From NCBI GenBank assembly GCA_934636825.1, contig CAKUBG010000029.1:1-33250 (forward strand): DNA of 33,250 bases, in the 5' to 3' direction. Below the pieces are notes generated by a model. It had not been told where the DNA came from, did no database searches, and saw only the letters and a program-made list of their open reading frames with translations. A program made the position numbers and the translations under genes. Source of the DNA: an uncultured bacterium (lineage in GTDB: Bacteria; Vulcanimicrobiota; Xenobia; Xenobiales; Xenobiaceae). Below, piece by piece: positions 17,039 to 24,848 of this stretch (position 1 is its first letter; every line of letters starts with the position of its first letter).

Positions 17039-17972
17039 GACTCCCGTCTCCTTTCACATCGTTGCGTACATAATAGTAATAATGGCTGGGGGTAGGATTA
17101 CAAGCCGCCTTAATTGATTCAATGCCGGGATTGCATATAGGGCCAACCGGCAAACCGGTATATTTATAAGTATTATATGGAGAGTCTATCTCCAAATCTT
17201 TATAAAGCAAAAACTCTTTTTGGTATCCGAGAGCAAATTGCACCGTAGCGTCGCATTCCAACTTCATACCATCATTGAGTCTGTTAATGTAAACGCCGGC
17301 AATAATCGGACGCTCAGAAGCGACTTGAGCTTCCCTTTCCACCAAAGAAGCCAAAATAACGGTATCGTGCAAAGAAAGAGGAGATTTTGCGTTGTGATAA
17401 GGCAAAACCAATTCTTTGAAGCGCTCGGCAACCGTTTTGACCAAAAATTCTACATCGCAATCCAAGGGCAAAGTATAAGTATCAGGCAAAAAATAACCTT
17501 CCATATTATCGGGAAATATCTCCCCGTACTTTTTGCCCTGTGCGGTAGTTAAACGCAAAAATTCGGCAGCCGTACCGATCTTGTTCTTTTCGACGATAGC
17601 GGCACACTCTTTAAGTGTAAGTCCTTCGGGAAAAGTGATCGTTTTAGAAGCGGTGCGCCCCTCTACAATCAAAGAAAGAATTTCTCTGGGACTCATGGCA
17701 GCACTTAAATTGTAATAACCAGCTTTAATTAAATGGCCGTTCTTAAGATAACGCCCCCAAAATTCAAAAACACGAGCAGAGCGAAGCAAGCCATGCTTTT
17801 CCAAGTCGGTGCCCAAACTGCGCAAAGTAACTCCCGGTTCTACTTTGTAAATAACATACTGTGCTTTTGTTTTTACAGGTTGATCAAATTCTCGAAATTT
17901 TTGATAGAAACAACCGGCAACTGCTGCCAAGCCGATTGTACAAATCAGCAAAAAGATCAAAAATTTCTTCAT
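16980..17972 (-). CDS. mltG: MltG, endolytic murein transglycosylase
   Basis: MltG (YceG family) is an inner-membrane lytic transglycosylase that cuts nascent glycan strands and helps set their length. One N-terminal membrane segment (about 4-22) is followed by a LysM-like part (KVEPGVTLRSLGTDL) and the catalytic domain (about 110-325). It holds FPEGLTLKE, MEGYFLPDTY, the catalytic Glu region ASLVEREAQ (209-216) and the conserved YNTYKYTGLPVGPICNPG. The C-terminal end (FGQNFREHENN) is also conserved, so the 59-base overlap with udk is real and not a missed stop. GGGAG precedes the ATG. Length (330 aa) is usual. It lies next to ruvX, a common pairing. Confidence 0.95.
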   Translation of the reverse strand: MKKFLIFLLICTIGLAAVAGCFYQKFREFDQPVKTKAQYVIYKVEPGVTLRSLGTDLEKHGLLRSARVFEFWGRYLKNGHLIKAGYYNLSAAMSPREILSLIVEGRTASKTITFPEGLTLKECAAIVEKNKIGTAAEFLRLTTAQGKKYGEIFPDNMEGYFLPDTYTLPLDCDVEFLVKTVAERFKELVLPYHNAKSPLSLHDTVILASLVEREAQVASERPIIAGVYINRLNDGMKLECDATVQFALGYQKEFLLYKDLEIDSPYNTYKYTGLPVGPICNPGIESIKAACNPTPSHYYYYVRNDVKGDGSHVFGQNFREHENNIRKYQL

Positions 17973-18062
17973 CGGCAGCTCCCTCTTTCAAAAAAGGATA
18001 GTCTATTGCGGAAGTAAAGCTCACAATCCTTGTTATCAATGGCCAAAGTGAAAAGCTATTTT

Positions 18063-18509
18063 CTAAAAATCCCATTCTGGAGGATCAAAATTTCCCGGTC
18101 TGCTCTTTTTATCCAACCAACTCTGCAGAATAATAACTGCAGCTATTTTATCGACAGATTGGCGGCGCTTCTTTTCTTTCATTCCGCCTTCACGCATAGC
18201 TTGATGAGCCATAACAGTGGTTAAACGTTCATCCATCATTTCAACTGGCACCGATAAGCGCTCGCGCAATTGCTGAGCAAACGCTTCACAAGCTTCAGCT
18301 TTTTCGCCTCCCAGACGGTCGGTGCGATTAGGCAATCCCACTACCACGGTGCCAATAGAGCGCTCTTCGACTAAACGACGAATGCGTCCAGGCAGGCCAT
18401 CGCGATCGCGGCCATCCCAAACATCGTACGGACTGGCAATCATTCCCATAGGATCGGAAATAGCTAAGCCGACCCTTTTTTCTCCTAAGTCAATGCCTAA
18501 AACTCTCAA
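18063..18509 (-). CDS. ruvX: RuvX/YqgF, Holliday-junction-resolvase-fold nuclease
   Basis: The family has an RNase H fold and in E. coli takes part in 16S rRNA 5'-end maturation. The sequence has GIDLGEKRVGLAISD near the start with the first catalytic Asp, VVVGLPNRTDR in the middle, DERLTT, and the closing SVDKIAAVIILQSWL with a further Asp. It begins with TTG at 18509, with GGGAAGA upstream, and this start overlaps the end of recO by 20 bases, so translation is probably coupled. No ATG gives the full first strand. Length (148 aa) is usual. mltG follows after 90 bases. Confidence 0.94.
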   Translation of the reverse strand: MRVLGIDLGEKRVGLAISDPMGMIASPYDVWDGRDRDGLPGRIRRLVEERSIGTVVVGLPNRTDRLGGEKAEACEAFAQQLRERLSVPVEMMDERLTTVMAHQAMREGGMKEKKRRQSVDKIAAVIILQSWLDKKSRPGNFDPPEWDF

Positions 18510-19287
18510 GACTTTTCTTCCCTATTTGTAATAAACGGCGTGATTTTAAATTTATATGCCAATTCAAATAAAAATGTTCCCATAAAAGATATTCAGCTTC
18601 AGCATAAACGGAGGGCATATAACGCCGTTGCAAAGACTCCGTCAAAGAAGCTCCGAGAAATTGCTGCCAGAGTGAAACTACTTCAGGACAAATTTCCACT
18701 GCTTCCAAACGTCTGGCGGCACAACGCTCGCAAAGTAGACCTCCAGCAGTAGAACTAAAGCTGGTTAGACAACTATTTGCTCCACACAAAGTACATTTAT
18801 CTAAGTCTGGAGCCGAACCCAGAAGCTGCAGTAAATGCCATAGAACCCACACTGAAACGGCCACTCCTTTGCGTGGGTAAGCACTTAAATTATCTAAAGC
18901 TTCAGCTAAAATACCATAAAAGCGATTACATTCAGAAGGCTCAGCCACGTAGCCATTTTCTTGCAAACCAGGAGCTACCGAGGCAAAAAGTTCCAATAAA
19001 TAGCTACCCCAGCACAAACATTCGTAGTCGGCATAGAAAGCAGGCCTAACTTTTATAGTTTTGGCTTGAGTTAGACGAGCCAGAGAACCGCGCCCTTTGA
19101 CAAAAAAGCCTTCAAATTCGGTAAAAGGTTCGACTTTACCGCGCAGTGAGCTGTGCGGTTTGTTGATTCCGCTGCATACGGCGTCGATACGTCCCTTGTC
19201 GGAGCTGAGCAACAAGACAACCTCAGAACTTTCGTTGAGGTGACGACGATGCAGCACGATACTTCTAGCGGAAAAAAGTTCACCCAT
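18490..19287 (-). CDS. recO: RecO, DNA repair and recombination mediator
   Basis: RecO loads RecA with RecR and anneals single strands. Numbered from the ATG at 19287 (265 aa), the N-terminal OB-fold (about 1-80) includes ARSIVLHRRHLNESSEVV. A helical domain and a four-Cys zinc site (CTLCGANSC, then GGLLCERC) follow. A longer in-frame start at 19314 is rejected because it runs into the deoC terminator; the ribosome site before the chosen ATG is weak (GGATAA). Just upstream is that terminator, so recO needs either read-through or a promoter I could not see. ruvX overlaps the 3' end. Confidence 0.9.
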   Translation of the reverse strand: MGELFSARSIVLHRRHLNESSEVVLLLSSDKGRIDAVCSGINKPHSSLRGKVEPFTEFEGFFVKGRGSLARLTQAKTIKVRPAFYADYECLCWGSYLLELFASVAPGLQENGYVAEPSECNRFYGILAEALDNLSAYPRKGVAVSVWVLWHLLQLLGSAPDLDKCTLCGANSCLTSFSSTAGGLLCERCAARRLEAVEICPEVVSLWQQFLGASLTESLQRRYMPSVYAEAEYLLWEHFYLNWHINLKSRRLLQIGKKSLESFRH

Positions 19288-19301
19288 AAGCTTTATCCAA
19301 C

Positions 19302-19356
19302 AAAAAAAAGCCAAACCTTAAAGCTGGTTAAGCTAACTCATTTTTAAGGTTCGGCT
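19302..19356 (-). terminator. Terminator after deoC
   Basis: AGCCAAACCTTAAA (19309-19322) pairs with TTTAAGGTTCGGCT (19343-19356), a 14-bp stem with one mismatch, followed on the minus strand by eight T. It sits between the deoC stop and the recO start. Confidence 0.88.
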
Positions 19357-19374
19357 CCATACTAAAAATAAAAT

Positions 19375-20058
19375 TTACATTTTGAAGTTGGGATCGCCTT
19401 GCATGATCTTGATAGAAGCGCTAGCGCCGATACGATTGGCTCCAGCTTCAACCAAAGCAACAGCACTTTCAAAATCGTGAATACCACCGGAAGCTTTGAC
19501 GCCAATGTCGTTGCCTACGGTTTTGCGCATGAGAGCAACATGATGCACAGTGGCACCGCCAGGGCCAAAGCCGGTGGAAGTCTTAACGAAATCAGTACCG
19601 CCTTTAACGGCTAAGCGACAGGCTCTTTCAACTTCTTCATCGGTCAGCATAGCTGTTTCCAAAATACATTTTACCAAGCGACCGCCAGCAGCTTCCACTA
19701 CGGCACGAACATCTTTTTCGACAAATTCGTCGTCACCGGCTTTCAAAGCGCCGACATTGATAACCATATCTACTTCGTCAGCACCATTGGCGATAGCATC
19801 TCTGGTTTCGCAAGCTTTGGCGAAGCTGGTAGTAGCTCCTAAAGGAAAACCGATTACGGTGCAAACTTTTACGGAAGAGCCGCGCAAAGCCTCGGCAGCA
19901 GTGCTGACCCAACCGGGATTGACACACACGGAAGCGAATTTGTATTGGCGGGCTTCTTCACAAATTTTGATAATCTGATCCTTTACGGCGTCGGCCTTGA
20001 GAAGAGTATGATCGATCATGTCGCCAATCATGCGTCCGGTAATTTGTTTATTTTCCAC
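19375..20058 (-). CDS. deoC: Deoxyribose-phosphate aldolase
   Basis: DeoC splits 2-deoxy-D-ribose 5-phosphate into glyceraldehyde 3-phosphate and acetaldehyde in deoxynucleoside breakdown. The class I aldolase motifs are clear: IDHTLLK at the N-terminus, ADEVDMVIN with the proton-relay Asp, FVKTSTGF with the Schiff-base Lys, and GVKASGGI with the second Lys. It starts with GTG at 20058, with GGAGG 9 bases upstream. It lies after era and has its own terminator downstream. At 227 aa the length is normal for a bacterial DeoC. Confidence 0.96.
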   Translation of the reverse strand: MENKQITGRMIGDMIDHTLLKADAVKDQIIKICEEARQYKFASVCVNPGWVSTAAEALRGSSVKVCTVIGFPLGATTSFAKACETRDAIANGADEVDMVINVGALKAGDDEFVEKDVRAVVEAAGGRLVKCILETAMLTDEEVERACRLAVKGGTDFVKTSTGFGPGGATVHHVALMRKTVGNDIGVKASGGIHDFESAVALVEAGANRIGASASIKIMQGDPNFKM

Positions 20059-20126
20059 TTAACACTGCCTCCTGCGCCTTCGTGAGACGCTATAAATGTA
20101 TTTTTATCCGCAGCTTAACTACAGAC

Positions 20127-20162
20127 AAAAAAAAGCTTTTTGATTTTACGCTAAAAAGTTTG
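20127..20162 (-). terminator. A/T-rich terminator candidate after era
   Basis: AAGCTTTTT pairs with AAAAAGTTT (one G-U pair) across an 11-base loop, followed on the minus strand by a T run. The stem is A/T-rich, so it may be weak. Confidence 0.5.
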
Positions 20163-20201
20163 CCAAGCCTGCCTAGCTAAAGACAGCCAACAAAACTTTA
20201 C

Positions 20202-21116
20202 TTATTCGTAGTCGTAACCGAAAGCGCGTAACCAATCGGGACGATCACGCCAATCTTCTTTTACCTTAATCCATAAGTCAAGATAGACTTTTCGACCGAA
20301 CAATTCTTCTAATTCTTCTCGGGCTGCAGCGCCAATATCGCGCAGTTTCTCACCTTTACGCCCCAAAATAATGTGCTTTTGACCTTCGCGCTCCACATAA
20401 ATAACCGCCCTAAGATATTGCACATGTTCATTTTTTACAGCAGGACGGCACTCTTCAACTTTGACAGCTACAGCGTGAGGGACTTCTTTATAAGTGCAAC
20501 GTAACACTTTTTCACGGATAATCTCTTCAGCTCGACGCTCGTCGTCTTGATCGGTAATTTGCTCTTCGGGGAAGTAAGGAGTGCCTACGGGCATCATCTT
20601 ACGCAAATGCTCGAGCAATTCGGGCAAATTGTCACCATCTTTAGCCGAAACTGGATAAACATCCACAAAATCGCCTAAGCTGCGGTAGGCTTCCATACGA
20701 GGCAACAAAGCTTCTTTGGGGACTACTTTATCTACCTTATTTATAACCAACAACTTGGGAGAATGCACTTCCTCAGCTAAGAATTTGGCCACCATACGAT
20801 CTTCGTCGCTGGGCTTGCAAGTAGCATCTACCACCATGACAGTAACATCAGCTTCACTGCCTTCAGTTTTGGCAGAATCGAGCATCCATTCGCCCAAACG
20901 AGTCTCTGCTGGGTGAAATCCGGGAGTATCGACAAAAACGATTTGGCAATCGCGAGAGTGACTTACTCCTAAAACTCTATGGCGCGTTGTCTGCGGCATG
21001 CCGGAAGTAATGGCTACTTTAGTACCCAAAATAGCATTGAGCAAAGTAGACTTACCCACATTGGGACGTCCGACTAAGGCAACAAAGCCGCTGTGAAATT
21101 CTTTAGCACTGTGCAT
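20202..21116 (-). CDS. era: Era, ribosome-assembly GTPase
   Basis: Era binds 16S rRNA near its 3' end and couples small-subunit assembly to GTP. The GTPase motifs are G1 GRPNVGKST (about 17-25), G2 PQTTRHRV, G3 DTPGFH, G4 NKVD and G5 SAKDG. The C-terminal KH domain is shown by ILGRKGEKLRDIGAAAREEL. The final VKEDWRDRPDWLRAFGY is close to the Era consensus. The ATG at 21116 has GGAGA about 12 bases upstream, a weak spacing. At 304 aa it has the usual length. Downstream is deoC after a terminator. Confidence 0.97.
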   Translation of the reverse strand: MHSAKEFHSGFVALVGRPNVGKSTLLNAILGTKVAITSGMPQTTRHRVLGVSHSRDCQIVFVDTPGFHPAETRLGEWMLDSAKTEGSEADVTVMVVDATCKPSDEDRMVAKFLAEEVHSPKLLVINKVDKVVPKEALLPRMEAYRSLGDFVDVYPVSAKDGDNLPELLEHLRKMMPVGTPYFPEEQITDQDDERRAEEIIREKVLRCTYKEVPHAVAVKVEECRPAVKNEHVQYLRAVIYVEREGQKHIILGRKGEKLRDIGAAAREELEELFGRKVYLDLWIKVKEDWRDRPDWLRAFGYDYE

Positions 21117-21237
21117 AATGTGTAATATTCTCCAAAAAACGATCTTTTGATAAAAACTTTTACCGCAGAAAATATAAGCAAAGTTTTTACTCTGCTCACT
21201 TGCGTTCCTTTGTTTGCTGGTAGAAAAAGGTACTATT

Positions 21238-22113
21238 TTAGTTTGCCTCTTGTACCAGAGCGTGAAACACTCGCTCCGACCAAGCGCCCATAGCTAGATC
21301 TATTTGCCAAGCGGACAATTTTTGTTGATCAGTTAAAGCTACCAATCCCCAAACTTTAGACTGATAAGTAAAGACAGAAGCATCATGGCGAGCGCCATCA
21401 TCTAATTCGCCTGTTTTATTGTAGTTTTGTACTTGGCCCAAAATACGAGAAGGCAATTTTTCAATAAATTGCTGCCTGCTTAAAATGGCCCAAAACTCAT
21501 CATTATAGACTTGATCCAAAATGTTGCCTTGCCAAAGAGAAGCCATAATAAAAGCCAAATCTCGAGCCGAAGTATAATTCTCGCCCATTTCTTGGGGTGA
21601 AGCCATAAAATAGCGATTTAATACGGTATGACGAGTTTGTAAAACATCCTTAAGAAAAGAATTGATAAAATTGAAGCCCAATTTTTTAATAATTATATTG
21701 GAAGCGCTATTATCGCTAACAACGATAGCTAAGCGAGCTAATTCGCGCCAACTAAAGCTGCGCCCCACACCGACTTCGCAGAGAATGCCTCCCTCTACAA
21801 TATCTGATTCTGAGACTAGAACTGAGTCAGCTAAATTAATACGGCCATGCAAAGCTTCATAAAATAAAGCCGCCACAATGGGAATTTTTATAGTGCTGGC
21901 TGCTCTAAATTGTTTATCCAAGTTGTAGCCGCTAATAGACGAAAGCGAGCCAACTTTTTCCTTTAACCCATCATTCCGTTTGGACAACTTAAAAAAAGCT
22001 AAACCGGAGCCAACTTCAGTTAAAAGTGCATCTTGACATAAATTGACCATTTTTTCTTCGCTTAAGGAACGACCGGACTTGTTATCATAATTGTTTATAA
22101 AATTGTCAGCCAT
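21238..22113 (-). CDS. Serine hydrolase of the class A beta-lactamase fold
   Basis: The active-site motifs of the beta-lactamase/transpeptidase superfamily are all present, numbered from the ATG at 22113 (291 aa): STIK (73-76), SDN (133-135) and KTG (233-235). TSARDLA resembles class A enzymes. I chose this ATG because AAGGA stands 10 bases upstream; a longer in-frame form would run through the tRNA-Leu and its terminator, which is implausible. No signal peptide is visible in this form, which is odd for an enzyme that would act on beta-lactams or peptidoglycan outside the cytoplasm. An equivalent of the class A general-base Glu is not certain. It could be a beta-lactamase, a small carboxypeptidase or a cytoplasmic esterase-like enzyme. 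It lies directly after tRNA-Leu. Confidence 0.8.
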   Translation of the reverse strand: MADNFINNYDNKSGRSLSEEKMVNLCQDALLTEVGSGLAFFKLSKRNDGLKEKVGSLSSISGYNLDKQFRAASTIKIPIVAALFYEALHGRINLADSVLVSESDIVEGGILCEVGVGRSFSWRELARLAIVVSDNSASNIIIKKLGFNFINSFLKDVLQTRHTVLNRYFMASPQEMGENYTSARDLAFIMASLWQGNILDQVYNDEFWAILSRQQFIEKLPSRILGQVQNYNKTGELDDGARHDASVFTYQSKVWGLVALTDQQKLSAWQIDLAMGAWSERVFHALVQEAN

Positions 22114-22141
22114 CCTATACATGTCCTTATAGCAATTTTCG

Positions 22142-22178
22142 CAAAAAAAAAAGCAGCGGACCAAAATCCACTGCTTTC
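22142..22178 (-). terminator. Terminator after tRNA-Leu
   Basis: AAGCAGCGGA pairs with TCCACTGCTT (one mismatch) across a short loop, followed on the minus strand by a run of about ten T. It stands 13 bases past the tRNA 3' end and 29 bases before the serine hydrolase ATG. Confidence 0.88.
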
Positions 22179-22190
22179 CTCTTCCGTTTG

Positions 22191-22276
22191 TGGTACGGGA
22201 GGAGGGATTTGAACCCTCACGCCCTCGCGGACTCGGGATTTTAAGTCCCGTGCGTCTACCGTTCCGCCACTCCCGC
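22191..22276 (-). tRNA. tRNA-Leu, anticodon UAA
   Basis: On the minus strand an 86-base class II tRNA starts GCGGGAG and ends CTCCCGT-A-CCA, with the CCA encoded. The anticodon loop CTTAAAA gives UAA. The long variable arm (around GTCCGCGAGGGCG) marks it as a leucine tRNA. The T arm GAGGG-TTCAAAT-CCCTC is perfect. The first acceptor pair is a G-U wobble. A clear promoter lies upstream and a terminator downstream. Confidence 0.96.
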
Positions 22277-22318
22277 ATACAAGCGAACGCCAACCGTCAC
22301 CGGCTGACCACGGGTGGT

Positions 22319-22347
22319 ATTATGCACATTTATTCACTACTTGTCAA
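22319..22347 (-). promoter_or_regulatory. Sigma-70-type promoter for tRNA-Leu
   Basis: Minus-strand TTGACA (22342-22347), a 17-base spacer and CATAAT (22319-22324) put the start about 36 bases before the mature tRNA. Confidence 0.8.
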
Positions 22348-22417
22348 GCTTAAATTTACGATTGCCACTGCCTCAAGCTGCAGCGCTTTCAATTGCAACA
22401 GGAAAAGCCCCATCTCA

Positions 22418-23707
22418 ATGGAATATGCGCAAATTATGACTAAAGACATAGATTCCATCTCCAGCGCTGATGAGCTTCTGGAGCTGGCCGAGCAATTAGA
22501 AGACGACGACAATCTTGAAGAAGCCCTTAAAGCAGTAGAAAAAGCGATTAAACTTGCCCCTCAAAACGGCAAAGCTTACTGCGTCAAATCAGGTTTGCTT
22601 CAAGATATGGACAAACCCAACGAAGCTTTTCAAGTTCTCGTTAAAGCTTGCAAAGACATGCCGGAAAATACGGATTGCCTTTTCGAGCTTGGCGCTTTTT
22701 TAAGCGAGCATGACAATCTCAGTCAGGCTGCCGGGTGCTTTGACAAAGTCAATCAGCTTGATCCCAACTACCCCAAAGTGAAACTTCTTTTAGGTAATTG
22801 CTTGCTCAAGCTTGGTCACTTCTCCGAAGCTATCGAGTGCTTGACCGAAGCCTTAAAGACCGATCTCAGCAATGTAGACAGAGCCAGAGTTCTCAACCAT
22901 ATTGGTGAAGCTCACATGAACAATATCCATTCGGATGATCAGGAAGCCAACCAAAAAGAACTCGAAACGGCGAAGGAATTCTTCGATAAATCTTTGGAGT
23001 TAAATCCCGACGACTACATTCCTATCGGCAATATGGCCATGACTTACGATCGTATGGGAGAGCCTGAGTCCGCCGTTAAGATCTTGGAGCCTGCTTTAGC
23101 CAAATATCCCGACCAGGCTAAGCTTTATGTGATTAACGGTATCTCCTTGGCTCTTATTGAAGATCGTCAAGCTGAGGCTATCGCTTCTTTCGAAAAAGCT
23201 ATCGAGCTCGATCCCGACAGTCCAGAACTTTGGTTCCACAAAGCCCACTACTACGTACGCCGCAACGAATTTGATAAAGCTTTGGCCGTATTTGAAGAAG
23301 GTATTAAAGCTCTGCCCCAAAGCGGAGAATTACACTTACAAATAGCTTCTTTATTGCGTCACTTAGCCGGTATCGAAAATTCTTTGGGCCACCATGAAGA
23401 AAGCAGAGCTCGTCTCGGAGCCGCCGTCAGTCACCATCGTGAAGGCCTGCGCCTTTTAGGCCGTTTGATCCACTGGGGCTTCTTCTTCGTAGACGAGAAC
23501 AATAAGCCGGTTGAAAATACCAACGTAGCTATCGAATCCGACAGAGCTATTCCAAGAGAGAAAGTAGCCGAACAATACTTCAATCAACTGAAGCAGCAAG
23601 GCCACACTATCGACGAAAAAGGTATCGTAGACGGTAAATATCGTGTAGGTATGGCCGAAATACCTCCGGACAAAATTAAGATGGCCGAAAAAGTAAAGCT
23701 TCTTTAA
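22418..23707 (+). CDS. Cytoplasmic TPR-repeat protein
   Basis: The 429-residue protein has no signal peptide. Residues about 17 to 345 are TPR units; clear ones read LEEALKAVEKAIKLAPQN, FSEAIECLTEALKTD, AEAIASFEKAIELDPDS and FDKALAVFEEGIKALP. A C-terminal part (about 345-429) is not TPR: it holds HREGLRLLGRLIHWGFFFVD, a basic mid-part and the end KMAEKVKLL, and I do not recognise it. The ATG at 22418 follows an AGGAAA with wide spacing; ATG at 22436 is an alternative. Any earlier start would run into the tRNA-Leu promoter and gene. It stands alone on the plus strand and ends at a strong hairpin. A scaffold or adaptor role is the most that can be inferred. Confidence 0.87.
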   Translation: MEYAQIMTKDIDSISSADELLELAEQLEDDDNLEEALKAVEKAIKLAPQNGKAYCVKSGLLQDMDKPNEAFQVLVKACKDMPENTDCLFELGAFLSEHDNLSQAAGCFDKVNQLDPNYPKVKLLLGNCLLKLGHFSEAIECLTEALKTDLSNVDRARVLNHIGEAHMNNIHSDDQEANQKELETAKEFFDKSLELNPDDYIPIGNMAMTYDRMGEPESAVKILEPALAKYPDQAKLYVINGISLALIEDRQAEAIASFEKAIELDPDSPELWFHKAHYYVRRNEFDKALAVFEEGIKALPQSGELHLQIASLLRHLAGIENSLGHHEESRARLGAAVSHHREGLRLLGRLIHWGFFFVDENNKPVENTNVAIESDRAIPREKVAEQYFNQLKQQGHTIDEKGIVDGKYRVGMAEIPPDKIKMAEKVKLL

Positions 23708-23746
23708 TTTTTCGCTGTTCTTAGCTATTGCAAACAAGAACACGCT

Positions 23747-23804
23747 AAAAAAGCTTCTGAATCTCAAAGCGGACATAGTCCTTTAAAGGCTCAGAAGCTT
23801 TTTT
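23747..23804. terminator. Long-loop bidirectional terminator after the TPR gene
   Basis: A perfect 14-bp inverted repeat, AAAAAAGCTTCTGA (23747-23760) and TCAGAAGCTTTTTT (23791-23804), is separated by 30 bases. Both strands end in a T run, so it can serve the plus-strand TPR gene and back up the minus-strand kinase operon. Confidence 0.75.
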
Positions 23805-23812
23805 ATTGCCCA

Positions 23813-23854
23813 TAAAAAAAGCAGCCGCCTTTCTAAAGAAAGTAACTGCTTTTG
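23813..23854 (-). terminator. Terminator after the kinase-like gene
   Basis: AAAAGCAG (about 23817-23824) pairs with CTGCTTTT (23846-23853), and an inner CTTTC/GAAAG stem fills the loop. A T run follows on the minus strand. It lies about 25 bases after the kinase stop. Confidence 0.8.
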
Positions 23855-23877
23855 TCTAAAAACTCAATCGGCTAAAA

Positions 23878-24777
23878 CTACTTGGCGCTTGTAAAGGGAG
23901 CCTTCAAAGAAGCTACAAACTCGCCCCACAAATCGCGTTTCAAAACTTTATAGCTCTTGCCTCTACCGGGAGAGATAGAGCGGATAGCCGCAGCCATATC
24001 GGCAGCAGATAAGAAGCGTTTCTTGGGATCTGTGCGAGTAGCAGTACGTACAATCTTGATGTACTCATCGCTAATAGCCGGATTTACATCAGCAATAGGA
24101 GCCAACTTTCCAGGATGGTCAACAGGATCTATGTAAGTAACCATCTGATGCATGAGTACGCCTAAGCCATAAATATCGGTAGACTGGCTAACAATACCGG
24201 CTAAACCATATTGCTCGGGAGCGGCATAACCTATAGTACCCATACGAGGGGCATCAACAGGCAAATCTACCAAAAGTTTTCCTAAGCCGTAGTCTGTCAA
24301 CATAGCGTAGCCATTAGAAGCCAAAATGATATTGGACATGGACATATCAGCAAAGAACTTGACAGGCTTGCTGGAATGGAGCGTTTCTAAAGCTTTAGCA
24401 ACTTTATAAGCTATATCCAAAGCCAAATTTTCGGGGAAAGGACGTTGACGAGCTCGGAAATACTCGCTCAAACGACGTCCGGGCACATAATCGAATACGA
24501 AATAAATGTAACCATTCTCAATAAAGAAGTCGCGCAGAGAAGTAAGACAGGGATCAATAAAATCCATGTATCCTTGAGCAATAGGCTGGAAGTAAGAAGA
24601 TACCATTGCTCTCTTTTCAGGAGCTTCGTATCCCTCAAGTTTGAACTCACGAATGGCATATACGCGCTCGGAATGGCTTACAGACTGACTGCGATAGATG
24701 ATACTGTCTCCAACAGTCTCCAAAACACTAACTAGCTTATATTCGCCTTGCAAAATGGGACGGCGCTCTTCAGCCAT
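23878..24777 (-). CDS. Degenerate Ser/Thr protein kinase (probable pseudokinase)
   Basis: A bacterial (PknB-like) protein kinase fold is recognisable in 299 residues. APE is intact (AAPEQYG, about 185-191) and DFG is DYG (162-164). The VAIK Lys is replaced by Arg (YAIREF, Arg43). The glycine loop keeps one Gly (TVGDSIIY). The HRDLKxxN motif is reduced to ADMSMSN, which keeps Asp144 and Asn149 but lacks the HR and the Lys (Ser146). With the ATP-anchoring Lys missing it is probably inactive or unusual, perhaps a regulatory scaffold. No membrane segment or sensor domain is present. GGGAGA precedes the ATG. It is third after the lytic transglycosylase and LIM/DA1-like genes, 71 bases after the latter, and ends at a terminator. 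Confidence 0.85.
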   Translation of the reverse strand: MAEERRPILQGEYKLVSVLETVGDSIIYRSQSVSHSERVYAIREFKLEGYEAPEKRAMVSSYFQPIAQGYMDFIDPCLTSLRDFFIENGYIYFVFDYVPGRRLSEYFRARQRPFPENLALDIAYKVAKALETLHSSKPVKFFADMSMSNIILASNGYAMLTDYGLGKLLVDLPVDAPRMGTIGYAAPEQYGLAGIVSQSTDIYGLGVLMHQMVTYIDPVDHPGKLAPIADVNPAISDEYIKIVRTATRTDPKKRFLSAADMAAAIRSISPGRGKSYKVLKRDLWGEFVASLKAPFTSAK

Positions 24778-24848
24778 AATCTAAAAATCTCCCTGAATTT
24801 ACACTTTCAATTAGGCGCTTTTTCTATATCATCCGGCCAATACCTGCC

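Noticed and set aside
21140..21200. AAAAACTTT/AAAGTTTTT inverted repeat after the serine hydrolase
   Set aside because: No T run follows the stem on the minus strand and the stem is wholly A/T-rich, so I do not call it a terminator.
22114..22293. N-terminal extension of the serine hydrolase
   Set aside because: It lies across the tRNA-Leu gene and its terminator.
22190..22417. N-terminal extension of the TPR protein at 22418
   Set aside because: It lies across the complement of the tRNA-Leu gene and its promoter.
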